From NCBI GenBank assembly GCA_016785225.1, contig JAFBJZ010000419.1:372001-436000 (forward strand): 64,000 nt of DNA, given 5' to 3'. Positions 53,011 to 64,000 of the stretch are shown here, in pieces. The notes beneath the pieces were generated by a model. That model was not told the DNA's origin. It searched no databases and worked only from the letters and a program-made list of their open reading frames with translations. The position numbers and the translations under genes were made by a program. The stretch is from Psettodes erumei (Eukaryota > Chordata > Actinopteri > Pleuronectiformes > Psettodidae). How positions within the stretch are numbered: position 1 is the first letter of the stretch; the number at the start of each line of letters is the position of its first letter.

Positions 53011-55982
53011 AGTTCTGCGTGGGAGCACACAGCCCTTGTCCATTTAATTTGTAGTTTAGCTTAATTTCTCACTGCAGCTGCCAGTAATAGCTGTCAGCAG
53101 CTCTGCGGCTATTTGTGCCATTCACCATGATGGAGTATCAAGCTTATACTCTCTCTGAATGAAGCCCCCACCCAACACTAATCTTATTAGGTGAAAGAAA
53201 ACTTTATCTTCGGGCCTGAGAGGATGTGATTAAACAGTTTTTCTCCTTTTACTTTCCAATGAAGTCACCTTTACAATTTTGGGGAATAACTGTTGAAGAA
53301 AGTGCAAGTTTGTTCTGCCACGAAAACAGACACTGGTTTACCCCTTTAAACATTTTTCCCTTTCTTCTGTGTACCTGTTCTATTTTTAACATTGAAATAT
53401 AACCTTTTGTTTATGTCACGCAAATCCAAATCAAATTGATTCATATTGCATGAAATCTCATGGAAATGGAAAACAATGGTTGACTACATTTTAGAAATCT
53501 AAAACACTCCATGGACAATACAGAATTTATCGGACTTCAGAATGGAATAAAACATGTTTTGTTCTGTCAATAGAATTTAACAGCATCTGATTTGGTCCTT
53601 TCTATCATCAACTCCATTGAGTCTGCTCACTGACAGATAGGGACAGGCATGGAGATCCAAAATGAAAATGAATGAAAGTGAGACAAATCAAAATCTGAGA
53701 AAACACAGCTCTGGCTCTAAGGGGTGAGAGAAGAGCCTTGCACATTGATTGTCTAGTAGCCATTTCTGCCTAGCTGCCCCCCTTCTCTGAGCCTCAGGGG
53801 TGATTTGTCAACTAAAAGACCATTAATCATTGAATGGGAGGGCGGAGGAGTGCTGTTTAGAGGCAGAACATGACCACCCATCTATCTGTACCAAGATCCA
53901 GACAACAGACCCTAAGGAGCAAGTTCAAGGCCAAGGTGGAGAATCAACCCTCAGGTGGATACAAAGTCAGTTGCAAAGCAGATCAAAGCTCAAAGCTGCT
54001 TTGGTGAGGAATTGTAACCCCCAAGCTAAAAAGCTAGTGGACTGTTGGGCTTTAAACATTTGAAGTACATGTTTAGGCTACTGTGACTATTAATCAAATG
54101 CTTACATACATCTGTCAATCTATTTATCCAACCCAATCTCATCTACTGATCCTAGCCTAAATAAATCCACTTTAATTTTATTTCAACACAGGTTGCCTGT
54201 ACTTCCTAGACACACATGACTGTGTGGTCAAAAAAGTTCCAACTGGATTTTGGGAGGAAGCAGCAGAGAAAGTACACTTCTCTGAGAATCAACAGAACAT
54301 TTGGGGTGACTATACACATGGACATGGTCCACACAAACAGACATTGTGGCCTTTACCGCCTCAGACAGCCTTGGGACCTCAGAGTCTCTCTAGAGGTCCT
54401 AGAAGACCTTCTACACTGGTTCTGTATAATGCATTTTAACAGGGGGCATCACCAACTGGTCTGGGAACTGATCTACTCAGGAACATAGAGCCCTACAGGG
54501 ATTGGTGTGGCATTGGATGTATGCTTTCAATGTGTTCCATTTTCATTTGGCTTTGCATCCTGAGTGTCCTTCATCTAGGGTTATTTTTTGGAAGGCATTC
54601 ATAGAAATAAGAAGGAAACTAGGGGGTAAATAGCTGATTCCAGTATTTTATATTATATCATGTATTCAAGTTTTACAAAAATACTGACTGTACAACAAAG
54701 CAAAGGAATCTATCTATGTTTTGATACCAATGTAGGTTAACAAGCTTGACATTTTTGCATCAGAACATTTGTATATCATCTTTACAATCAAATCTCACTC
54801 ATTCACTCACATTCACTTAGTATTAACCCCATTCAGATTCAGATGTGCAATTTTTCAAAGGTCTCCTATCTTATTCCCTAAAATCTGCAAAGACTAAATT
54901 CAGCTCCTGACCCAGAATGAATAGCTACGTCCGCAGGGAATCAGCATTCTAACACACCACTTCTCTAAAAAGCGAGGAAGATGACGGCAAGGGCAGACAG
55001 ACATTCCCACATGTGTATGATATCACACATCTCCATCTTCAGCAATGTGAATGTTTGAACAGAAGAGGGAAGAGGGCGGAAGATCTTATCACACAACAGA
55101 AGATGTTGAGTAGTGGACCCACTCACTCACACACACACACACAGAGTTTGTCATCGTGTGGCTGGATGGCTGGGACTCACCTCACTGTACAATATGTCTA
55201 CATAGCCATTGTTGAATCTTTGTGAAGGGATAAAGTGAGAGCGCAGTGGAAGCTGAGCGCCTGGTGCGCTGTGCCCTGGTTTCTGATAGCATTGTCATGA
55301 GTGAGTGGGAGGGCTGCTTATTGACAGATAAAGAGTGAGAGGATACATGTAAAGGAAGCTTTATGGTTAGTCTTTGAAAGCATACCCCTCTAAAGGTCTA
55401 CAGACTCTGGAATCCCTTTCAGGTGAAGGTTAAAGGGATCTCGCATGCATGCGTGCGTTTAAATATAAATGAGCGGACAGAGAGCGATGATCTGCAACAA
55501 ATGCAAGGTTTGGCCATCTGTTATAGATTGATAGCTAAACTGTATGTTGGCTTTCCTTTGGAGAAAAAACATAAATATCTAGTTTGCATCCATTTGGGCA
55601 TCCACAATCCCCAAGTCTAGTAATTACCGGACACACACTTGTTGGGCATATCAAAGAGCTTAATGAAACACTGTTGTGGACCATTTATCACCAAGAACAA
55701 AAGGACAGTGATGACTCATAAAATATCTATGTAACGTTGCTAGAAGACTTCTTGAAGTTCAGTCACATCTTGCCCATTTGAGCTCAAAACCCCTGGAATA
55801 TTTGCATAGCTGACTGGTGGAAAATATGTAAAAGAAAGGCTCATACCTCTTGCACAACAGTTCAATTTCGACATGGCAAATAAAAAATTGCAAGCCTCTG
55901 TTGTGAGCCTCCCTCCATTGGATAGACTGGGATTGTGTATCCAGTTGCCCCTCGAGCTACAAACAATACTACAGCCTCCCTG

Positions 55983-55983
<1 letters not shown>

Positions 55984-56014
<31 letters not shown>
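55984..56014. repeat. (TG)n microsatellite
   Basis: About 15 TG units. Confidence 0.95.
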
Positions 56015-56015
<1 letters not shown>

Positions 56016-57299
56016 GTGGTGAAGACAAATTTGACAGACTGTGTGACCTGCCAGTGGTGGACAGATGAGTGTGTATGAGCGTCCAGGAGAAAGTGGTTTA
56101 AGAGGCTCCTGGATGACAGAGGCCTCCCAAATGAGATTATACTTTATTGTGAGTGCAAGGACCTGGCTGTAATTCAGTTTGAAGAGAACATCAAGCCTGC
56201 ATTAAACTGGGAAAGTTCACACTTGGCAATTTGGACCAATAAGGTAGCGGCAAGGCTTTAAGTAGCGCATAAAGGTAGAAGAGAAAAATAAGACCAATAA
56301 ATGGCAGAGTCCTTCCCACCCACTCCGACTGGAGCAGTTGTGCAGTGGAACCTCTCTTATTCCCAAACGTGTCTTAACCACATAGTAATGGGATCTGTGG
56401 AAACACCAATGTTCAGATTAACAAAGACTTTGAAATATAGAAAGTAAAAAGCTTCAGATCACAGTGGGAATCAGATCCATGAAACAGTGCCCTATTTTCA
56501 TTCTGGGGCAATGATTTGCAAGAGAAGCACTGACAGTATTTTGGTGCACAAGTGGGAGGCGAGGCGTAAACAGGTGGGGCTTCATTCAAGTCAGAATGTG
56601 CAAAGAGACTTGTTGGTATTTTGGCAGAAAATGTGTCTGCTTAGAAAAGACATCTCTATTGTCAGCACAATGCTGCCCCTTTGGTGATTTTGTCAGCGAG
56701 AGCCCAGTTAGTGCTTGGAGCAAATGCACAGCAATGATGGAATAATGCTTAAAATGTAGATTAACCATCTAAATTCTTTTCAGATGACTGAAGGCAGCAG
56801 AACAGAATTTGCTGGTAAGTCTGGAGCCTTTGATTTGAGAGGTGCAGTGCCAGAGCACAGTAGCCATCCATTGCATTTAGCTTCATTAAATGCCCTGAAT
56901 ACCACATCAGGCTGCAGAAGAATAACTTCACAACCTTACTGGTCCGTATATATTCGGAAGATACAGGTTTACCTGACCTCATTATTCCTCTGCGTCACAG
57001 TCTCCTTCCCAAGTTTTTTCAAGCAAAGGTGCAGATTCACGTTTATTCTTGAAATCCACGATGGTGCAATCAGTGTAATGTCACATTTTAAAATATAATG
57101 TAACCATCTGTAGCATTAGATAAAGTAGAATTAAAACTGAAATCGTGTCAGATTGATGCAGTATGCCTTTGTTTATTATTGTTTTCCTGTCATCCCTATA
57201 CTAATTACAGGAAATCAAGTTGATACCCTGTATCTTCTTTTGAAATAGAAAAGGGAGGTCAAATCAAATTAAAAATACAAAAGACAACTTTAACTTCAA

Positions 57300-57806
57300 A
57301 AACTGACTTTATTATCACTTGATACATTCACCCAGTCATAATAAATAAAATTTTATACAGCAAATTGATAGTATCAATGTTTTTTGTTCATTAACTGCAC
57401 TGTTTTGTTTATCCTCCGTCCATATTTGACGGTATTGACTGAGAAATGTATTGCAGCGTTTACAATTCCTGAACTTCCAACACTTCTGTTGCCGTCTTAA
57501 TCTTATCAAGACACATTTTGCACACTCTACCTGTAGCCGGTAACTTTTTTCCAGAGTCTGCCATAGCGTCCAGCACTGCTTCTTCTCAGCCTTGAGGAAG
57601 CCCCGCTCCTCATAACAACATACAATGGACTACGTGACCCCACAAGGCCACTGCCCAGGCTGGTGATTGTATCATAGATCTAAACATCTAGTGCATTGAG
57701 TCCCGTAAACCTTCTGTATAACACAGGAACTGCAGTAATGTAATATCACACTCATGATTACACATTGACAACCATCAGATAATATTTGGTTACATATGGC
57801 ACAGGT
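57300..57806 (-). terminator. DTC-only gene 3' UTR and candidate polyadenylation signal
   Basis: The minus strand has AATAAA at 57313-57308 (plus-strand tttatt), about 500 nt after the stop. Other AT-rich candidates lie near 57360. Confidence 0.45.
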
Positions 57807-57951
57807 TCACTTGCTTTTCATTGTCACCCTGGATGAGTAGTCACTGCCTTCATCTGCGTATCCAGTAGTGTGTGTCGATTGCTGATCAATGCCTTTATCC
57901 CTCAGCAGCTTTCTCACATTCTTCAAGTAGTCAGGGTCTGGGTAGCCGTCG
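57807..57951 (-). CDS. DTC-only gene, last coding exon
   Basis: Acceptor gttctctcag. Encodes DGYPDPDYLKNVRKLLRDKG then a polar tail ending RVTMKSK and TGA. The tail after KGID is about 25 residues longer than in Deltex proteins as I recall them. Confidence 0.88.
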
Positions 57952-59108
57952 CTGAGAGAACACAAAGACACACAGCGACAGTGACTTTATTGCATTTAGG
58001 GCAATGTTTCTCAGAGTTTTACTAGCTAACCAGTCTGTATAGCTAGGGCTGTTACATACTAATCTCCAGCCATTCTGAGATGCAGCAGTCAACAGTCTGC
58101 CCTCGAATGACCAAGTTTCTCTGTGGACACTCGGTCCCAGAGGACTTTTATTTCCTGTTTTATTTTGTAGCCTACTTCTTCCTAATGTGCCTCCTGGTTG
58201 TTGTTTACTTCCTATCCTTGTTCTTCTCCTGCCCTTGTGATTTTCTGCCCCACCCTGATGTCTCCCACCTGTGTCCAGTTACCCCTGCCTCCCCTCTGTA
58301 AATCTTTGTGATCCCCTTAGTCTCTGTCAGTTCATCTGTTCTGTTCTGCTGGTTCTGTCAGTGGCTTTCCTGTATTCCTGAGTATCCTTAAGTCCTGGAT
58401 TTTCTCCTGTTTCTGTTTCCAGTGAGTGTCTTTTTTCTCTTCCTCTTTTTGCATCTGCCTGCCTGCTGTATTTGCCATTAACTTGTTAACATGATTTGAA
58501 AGCACAGATCATAAACTCAACTTCCTGGATTTCAGTGCTGTTGTTTACCAATTTGTCAGCCATTCAATGACAAATTCTATGATTATAGTAGCCGAGTCAC
58601 ACATGGAAACTACAATAAAAAGGTCATCTAATTTAGTCCTGTCCTCCGATGTGCTCTTATTGCAGATTGTTGACTTGTAAAGATTGTATTTATACAATAT
58701 TGGGGAGAAACTGGTTGTAATGTTTACTCACACTATGCTCCCTCCATCTGGTTGTATTTTTAGGGGGATAGAGGCCATAATCACATCTCTTCCATCTTTA
58801 TTGGTGTCAACAGTAAAGAGGAACTGCTGATTAAAGGCATTTTCCAGCAGTTTGAGGACCTTCCTGCCCTCGCGGTTGTCAGGCAGGTAAGTACGGAGCT
58901 GCATTCCTGGATAAGGCTGGCCAGGGTTAGGGTGTTTCTCCTGCAGGAAGACAAGAAGAGATTTCAGTGCCACAGCAAACAACACTGTCTCTACAATCTC
59001 TACAAATTTTAAATAATGTGTATTAGGTACTTTGTCTAACACATTTGAAGGAAATATTGCTCCTTCAATAAAGTTCACTTGCAATCTTTTGTTCAAATAC
59101 AGGTTTGC

Positions 59109-59145
<37 letters not shown>

Positions 59146-60049
59146 TAGAATTATTCAATTCTATTCCAGCTTTGAAACCTCAAACAGCAAACCTCTGTAT
59201 TTGAACAAAAGGATTGCAAGTGATTGCAAGTATATATGTGTGTGTTAAAAATGTGTGAGTGGTTTTGCAGATATCTCCTCCTACAGGAAATGCACAGTGT
59301 GAAATTTGTGCTGCTTTCAGTGTCATCCTCCTGTATTGCTCTGCTGACCAGACTAACCAGATTATCATCTTCTTTCTTGGAAGGAATGCTGCCAGTCCCC
59401 GCAGCAGTAACCTGCGCTATATTGAGAGCTCTTTCAGTTTCTTTCTTCCAGATCAAATTATCCAATCATGTACTTTTGCTTTTTAAAAAATAATAATAAT
59501 AATAATAATAATAATTGTCAAGGCTGCAATTTAGAGTTGTATGCCATTTTCTCTTGTTCTGTACTTGGTGCAGTGTTCAGTTTTCATATAACTGAGAATT
59601 TGCAGCTTTTAACGTGTGTGTGTGTGTGTGTGTGTGTTTGTGTATAGTGATAAATGATATAGTGATAGTGAGATGTGTATGTGTGTGTGTCACAGATGGA
59701 GCAAGCTTACTGTCTGTATTCCATCTGAGAATGTGTAGTTGATCTGCAGGGTGTCGTCATTAGGGAATCCTGGCAGGTCTCTGTGGAGGATCTCCCAGGT
59801 CATCTTGCCCTCTGGCTGGCAGCCATTTAGTATGCTGTACCTTCCATTCACCCCTTCATTAGCTGCACAGAGAGCAGGATAGTTTTAATGGAATTACCCA
59901 GAAGTGGGTGTCGACAATAATACTGGGAAGTTTAACAGAGTATTAGGAGTGTGTGTTTGTGAAGGACCTTGTTGTACCAGTGATGGAGGTCCCTGTCCGT
60001 TCAGATAGCGGTTACAGTGGAGTTTGTCGCTGCTCTGGCCAGAGCCCAT
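57807..60049 (-). CDS. Deltex C-terminal (DTC) domain-only protein
   Basis: Deltex ligases (DTX1-4, DTX3L) end in RING plus DTC; the DTC binds NAD/ADP-ribose and shapes ubiquitin transfer. Exons 60049-59968, 59862-59711, 58940-58732 and 57951-57807 join in frame to 195 codons plus TGA. Residues 43-78 (QPEGKMTWEILHRDLPGFPN to FSDGIQT), 81-88 (HPNPGQPY), 95-122 (RTYLPDNREGRKVLKLLENA to FLFTV) and 150-157 (GYPDPDYL) are diagnostic of the DTC fold. There is no RING and only about 40 residues before the fold. The start MGSGQSSD fits an N-myristoylation signal and lies one base after an acceptor-like ctcag, so a 5' UTR exon is likely upstream. The usual ADP-ribose-site residues are replaced (Pro137, Asp149, Leu163). 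The exon 1 donor (AAG|gtcctt) is weak. Family is firm; function is unknown. It could act as a scaffold or competitor of active Deltex proteins (inference). Confidence 0.85.
58145..58480. repeat. dispersed repeat, copy 2
   Basis: Second copy of the family at 47085-47365, same orientation, inside the last intron of the DTC-only gene. Blocks include 'tttcctgttttattttgtag', 'cttcctatccttgttcttct', 'cccacctgtgtccagttacc' and the ending 'tctgcctgcctgctg'. Confidence 0.65.
58732..58940 (-). CDS. DTC-only gene, coding exon 3
   Basis: Acceptor cttcctgcag. Encodes EKHPNPGQPYPGMQLRTYLP, DNREGRKVLKLLENAFNQQF and LFTVDTNKDGRDVIMASIPL to GGSI, ending in phase 2 at GT|gtgagt. Confidence 0.9.
59076..59222. 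repeat. imperfect inverted duplication around a TG/TA microsatellite
   Basis: Arm 59076-59110 matches the reverse complement of 59185-59222, apart from one 1-base and one 2-base length difference. A second, perfect 11-bp inverted repeat (59142-59152 with 59157-59167) sits in the middle. The interior holds (TG)n then TATATA. It lies in the second intron of the DTC-only gene. Confidence 0.85.
59488..59516. repeat. (AAT)n microsatellite
   Basis: About nine AAT units in the DTC gene intron. Confidence 0.9.
59612..59638. repeat. (TG)n microsatellite
   Basis: About 13 TG units. On the minus strand this is a CA tract about 75 nt after the exon 2 donor of the DTC gene. Confidence 0.9.
59711..59862 (-). 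CDS. DTC-only gene, coding exon 2
   Basis: Acceptor ctctgtgcag. Encodes NEGVNGRYSILNGCQPEGKM, TWEILHRDLPGFPNDDTLQI and NYTFSDGIQT, the first DTC strands. Phase-0 donor ACA|gtaagc. Confidence 0.88.
59968..60049 (-). CDS. DTC-only gene, coding exon 1
   Basis: MGSGQSSDKLHCNRYLNGQG then PPSLVQQ, ending in phase 1 at a weak donor (gtcctt). Upstream on the minus strand is ttgtactcag, so this exon probably starts at 60050 after a noncoding exon. Confidence 0.7.
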
Positions 60050-60059
60050 ACTGAGTACA

Positions 60060-63000
60060 ATACAAACACACAAAAATGGTCAGATTCTGGTTTCTAAGGA
60101 TATCTACATAAATGATCAAAGGCCAGTTTATTCTTCATGGTTAGTAGTGTTTAGCCTGTAAAAAAACAGTTGCATTATAACTTGAGATATCGTAGTGAAA
60201 TCATCAGGATTATAGATGTGTGTAACTAAGAAGGCTCTAATGATACATGTTATTGGTTGCCTTATGGGAAATGTGGGATCCAACATTTTTTGAATCTTGA
60301 ATCGCTAGAGACTAAAGAGAGACTGTCTCTGCTTCTGTTCTTTTCATTTTGGCCATTCTTTACTCAAACCTTCTCTTTGTGTTAGTACCATATCAACTCA
60401 CTGACTGCCTCCAAGCAAAGTCAAAAACAGGGAGGAAAGCGCAAAGAGCACCATCCAAAATAAAGTCAAAGATAGATTACCACCCAGCAAAGCAGGTAAC
60501 TGCCCGGATTAGTCAAGAATACTCCAAGTTTGTCTAATTTTGACAATCCCTTTATCGTCTTTTGTTAACACCATCTTTACTTATGTTTTGAGCTGATATC
60601 ATGCTCCCAAAAAGGTTTTATTTGTGGGTAGACCCATATCTTCAAAACATATGAAGTGTAAAGTGGCATTGTCTATTTTTTTAAATTTTGACAGGATGTT
60701 GCTTTTCAGAATGAGTAGGAGTGGGTACAAGCAGAATAGTTTTGAAAATGTCCTCTCAGAGAGGAAGGTTTATCTGTTCACATGACTGCTTGAGATGTTG
60801 AATGTGAGGTTTTGGTGATATGCATACTGATATGACACTAAGGTCCTGATATTACCCGGTATTAACATAATTATAGGTGTAAATGTGCCTAAGATGCTCT
60901 TGGTTTCACACAAGCATATTGACAACAGACCCCTCTGTCATAACAGTTCTGCGAAAAAAAAGCACATGTGGTCTTCCTAAACAAAAATGATCAACTTGTT
61001 CTACTTGTAATATAAAGCAAGATAAGACAAAATCAGATCACAAGCAGTCGCTGGAGATACATGTTGAGTGGCATTCCAATGCCATGTGTGAGCTGACTGT
61101 ATCAACAGGGCCTACGGACATAAAGTTCCCATGAACCAAGGTGTGAATTGTTGTGAAACTGCTGGATAAACATGTCCAGGTGATTTCATAAGTATCCGTC
61201 ACCCCTCTCCCACACGCTGCAGTGATTGTTTTTCAAGCTTATCAGTCGCCTTTACCCATCTTTACACTCTTTATACATAGGCTATCCTATGTGGGGTGTC
61301 TTCTGTCCTCTTGATGTAAACAGATCACCAATGCTTTCCCTGAATATCTTCAGGAAGGACTCCAGTAAAGCAGATGAAACTGAAGTCCTGCAGATACAGT
61401 GGCTACATGCATCGTTTACCACAAAAAGGATTTCAGTTTAATTTATGAAATAATTTTTTTAAATTTTGGTTTGTGGTAAATCGGAATTTTTTTGCAGCAG
61501 GTTTCACTAGTACTACTACTCCTACTACTACTAATACATACACACCACAGGCAAATAATTTAACTTCTAATCATGACAGTAATATTGTCCTGTTGTTACT
61601 CTCATCAGTACCTGTTGAAATGCTCTTCCTCTCCCAACCTTAGTGAAATGCTTTTCTTCTGTCTCTCTCCTTCGCGGTCCTGGAGTTCAGCTGTTTACTT
61701 AGCCACTGATGAGACGAAAAGGAGACAGAGAGACAACAGAGAGCGAGCGAGACATGGGCGTGTCAAGTCGCTGGGCTGTGGTTTGCTGCTGAGTGAGCTG
61801 TTCAACTGGTGTAACAGCTTTGACAGGGACTGTAATGTGTCTGTGTGTGGGGGGATTAGACAAAAAGAATGAGTAGTGTGTGTGTGCAGGTGTGGCAGGT
61901 GACAATTACTGGACTTACAACTAAAGATAATGGGGTCCACATGTAAAAGACCTTGAAAAGTGTATGAGAGTATATGGAAACATGTAGAGATGGTGTCTAA
62001 TGACTGGATTGTCAGAAAAACCTCAATACAAGTGTTAGAATCTGGATAGTTCTTTTCTCTGTTTCACAAAAGTACAGTTCATTATATTTTGCTTTATTTC
62101 CCACTTCATGTGTCCAGGAAAAGTGTTCTCAAATCAGCAAAGCTGTCCTATCGGTGCCTCTGTGCCCCATCTGGTTGTGTAGCTCATTTAATAGTGTGAG
62201 ATTGTGTTTTGTCAGGCAAGCTGTTCCCTGCTCTCTTTCTCCGTAGAATCAGTTTCCAGCTATCTCCAGTTTATCCCTTTCATGGAAGAGGCAACAGCAC
62301 ATGTATTGAATTTTCATGGCCCTTGATACTAGAGCCTCACTTGAGAAGACTTACATTGCATCACTGTCTCAATATGCAAGTCATCTTTCTGGTCCTGTTG
62401 CCTCTGTGCTGGGGTTCATAATACGATTGAGGTATCTTCCTTGTCAAGCACACTCTCAACAGAGATGGCGCTCCACAAGACACCTCTGCTGTGCACTCAT
62501 TCGTCAGCTTCTCCACATCCACCGTTATTCCCGCGTAACATCAGCATCTCTTTGCCCCATTAAATTAGATTTGCATGACTGAAGATGGTGTTTTTTCTGA
62601 TGCTGTCTGAGACCCGTGTGTGATTACATGCAGCTCCGCATTTTGTTTCTGAGATGGCATGGCTCCTAGTCCTTTTATTGCATGTTTCTATATGAGGAAC
62701 AAATGGTGCAGATAAATCCTGGAATGCCAGGACAGGTGGGTAAACCAGACAGCCTGTCGGTTCTTTCAGAATTTGTTGGCTTGACTGTCCACTCATGCAT
62801 GCACGAAAGCACCCTTCACTTTTATGCAACTTCCTTCTCATATGAGCTCATGAAGGGCTGGCAATGATAGAAAAAATCCTTTCTGTGTTGGTGATAATAG
62901 CTCAGCAGTACCAGAATCTGTCTTAACAACTGCTTTTGTTTTTTTTTTTTTTTATCTTGCACAATCATCATAACATCAGTGTCAGCAGGATCAATTTTAT

Positions 63001-64000
63001 TTGCTCATATTCTCCCAGTCTCTGCAATACTTTTCTCACTTTAATCACATTCCTTGTTTTGCTGAACACTAAGACACTTTCCATATATGGAGCGCACTTC
63101 TGCTTTTTTTTTTTTATTTGCTCCCAAGTCCCTTTGACACTGCCAAAATTGCTGAAGAAAGAATACAGCTAAAACTGATGTACCGGCCACAGGAATATAT
63201 CTAAACAGTACATTAATTTAATGGAATACACAAATGTAATTATAATCAGATCGACTTGTGCCCTAATGTGGGGCAATGATATTATAAACCTATTTCAAAC
63301 AGCGTGTGATGTTTTTTTTAGCCATCTATATTTGAATTTTTGCTGTTAATATACAGTATTCAATCTGTCACACCTGCCTGTAAGCCTTTATCACCATCTC
63401 TTCCAAAAAAAGTACTCAACTGTTCTGGCCTGGTCAGGTCTGTGCCTGCAGTTGGAACCTCGTACAACCTGTGACTGATGGGTTGACGAGGACAACTTAC
63501 AAACACAGCTGAACGTACCCTGTGGAGACAGGCTGTGCTTATGGGCAAAATGCATCATTCTTACTAAATGATTGCTCTCTTGGTCTATCTCAATGTAGAA
63601 CTATTGCTCTCAGGAAAGGTTGACTGTTTTAAAAAGTTTGTTGGTTTTTGTCGAAGCGCTGAAAAAACTCAAAGCTGTGGCATAACAATAAACTGTTAAA
63701 GCCGGCTTCACCGGTCTGGATAAAGAGAGGCGATCCTCTCGGGGTTGTTCAGAACAACATGTGGATCTGTCTGACTCAAAGGGGACAATGAGTGAATCTT
63801 CAAGGTATAACAGAAAGATGCTGTCTGTCTGATGTGTACTTCCCTGTAGATTCCCTTTTGTTCCATCTCAATCTTCACCTGCGTGATATGCTATAATGAG
63901 AAGTTTTTCTTCCCTCTGTCGTAATTCAATTTAGAAATTAACAATAAAGCCTCCTGTCTGTTTCTCCTAAAAGAGACCCACACACTATCACATCAAGCAG
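60060..64000. other. upstream flank of the DTC-only gene
   Basis: Expected to hold the promoter and any noncoding first exon of the minus-strand gene, but neither can be placed. No further coding sequence is supported. Poly-T runs near 62939-62954 and 63102-63115 are low complexity. The right edge shows no exon I can defend. Confidence 0.5.

Larger units (their letters stand above)
43966..57290. other. intergenic region between c1ql3 and the DTC gene (13 kb)
   Basis: No coding sequence is supported on either strand. Open frames are short and without family resemblance. It holds a dispersed repeat copy (47085-47365), ATT and TG microsatellites, a G-run at 50891-50902 and a purine-rich tract (52800-53010). 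The non-repetitive stretch 48520-48730 could be regulatory, but nothing proves it. Confidence 0.5.

Noticed and set aside
52732..53043. 103-codon minus-strand frame rich in Pro, Ser and Leu
   Set aside because: It is the antisense of the purine-rich tract, which lacks stops because of composition.
54216..54488. 90-codon plus-strand frame
   Set aside because: No family resemblance and no supported splice partners; an overlapping frame of similar length shows the region is simply stop-poor.
58728..59096. Met-start minus-strand frame of 122 codons as a complete gene
   Set aside because: Its first 52 or so codons are intron upstream of a good acceptor (cttcctgcag); only 58940-58732 is exon of the DTC-only gene.

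Overview
This window is vertebrate genomic DNA, almost certainly from a teleost fish. It has many short GT-AG exons, long introns, dense (CA)n microsatellites, decayed hAT and Tc1/mariner transposons, and teleost-type dispersed repeats. Four protein-coding loci can be supported by splicing their exons by hand; almost everything else is intron, intergenic DNA or repeat.

Positions 2-12209 (+) hold the 3' part of cubn (cubilin), the endocytic receptor of kidney proximal tubule, gut and yolk-type epithelia. Twenty-six exons, plus the last codons of a 27th at the left edge, join in frame into about 1,530 codons. They encode a series of CUB domains that I number 13b to 26a, by likeness to my memory of the human C-terminus. 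The exons encoding the second half of CUB26 and all of CUB27 are not found. In their place lie a decayed hAT transposon (about 12475-13830, minus strand) and a possible replacement terminal exon (14026-14151).

Positions 15492-31132 (+) hold a complete rsu1 (Ras suppressor protein 1; leucine-rich repeats; IPP focal-adhesion complex). It has eight coding exons and 277 codons, the length I recall for the human protein. Most of its introns carry CA repeats beside splice sites, and two have a CA tract after the donor paired with a GT-rich tract before the acceptor. Its long last intron holds two decayed Tc1/mariner elements in opposite orientations.

Positions 36072-43350 (+) hold a complete two-exon c1ql3-type gene (secreted synaptic C1q/TNF-family protein, 256 aa). 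The same-strand order cubn-rsu1-c1ql3 matches human 10p13.

Positions 60049-57807 (-) hold a four-exon, 195-aa gene made of little more than a Deltex C-terminal (DTC) fold. It has a predicted N-myristoylation start, no RING, and substitutions at the positions that bind ADP-ribose/NAD in active Deltex ligases. It is the most unusual gene here and looks like a stand-alone pseudo-DTC protein.

The intergenic blocks 31830-35500, 43970-57290 and 60100-64000 show no gene I can support. They hold microsatellites, dispersed repeats, a purine-rich tract and several striking inverted duplications.
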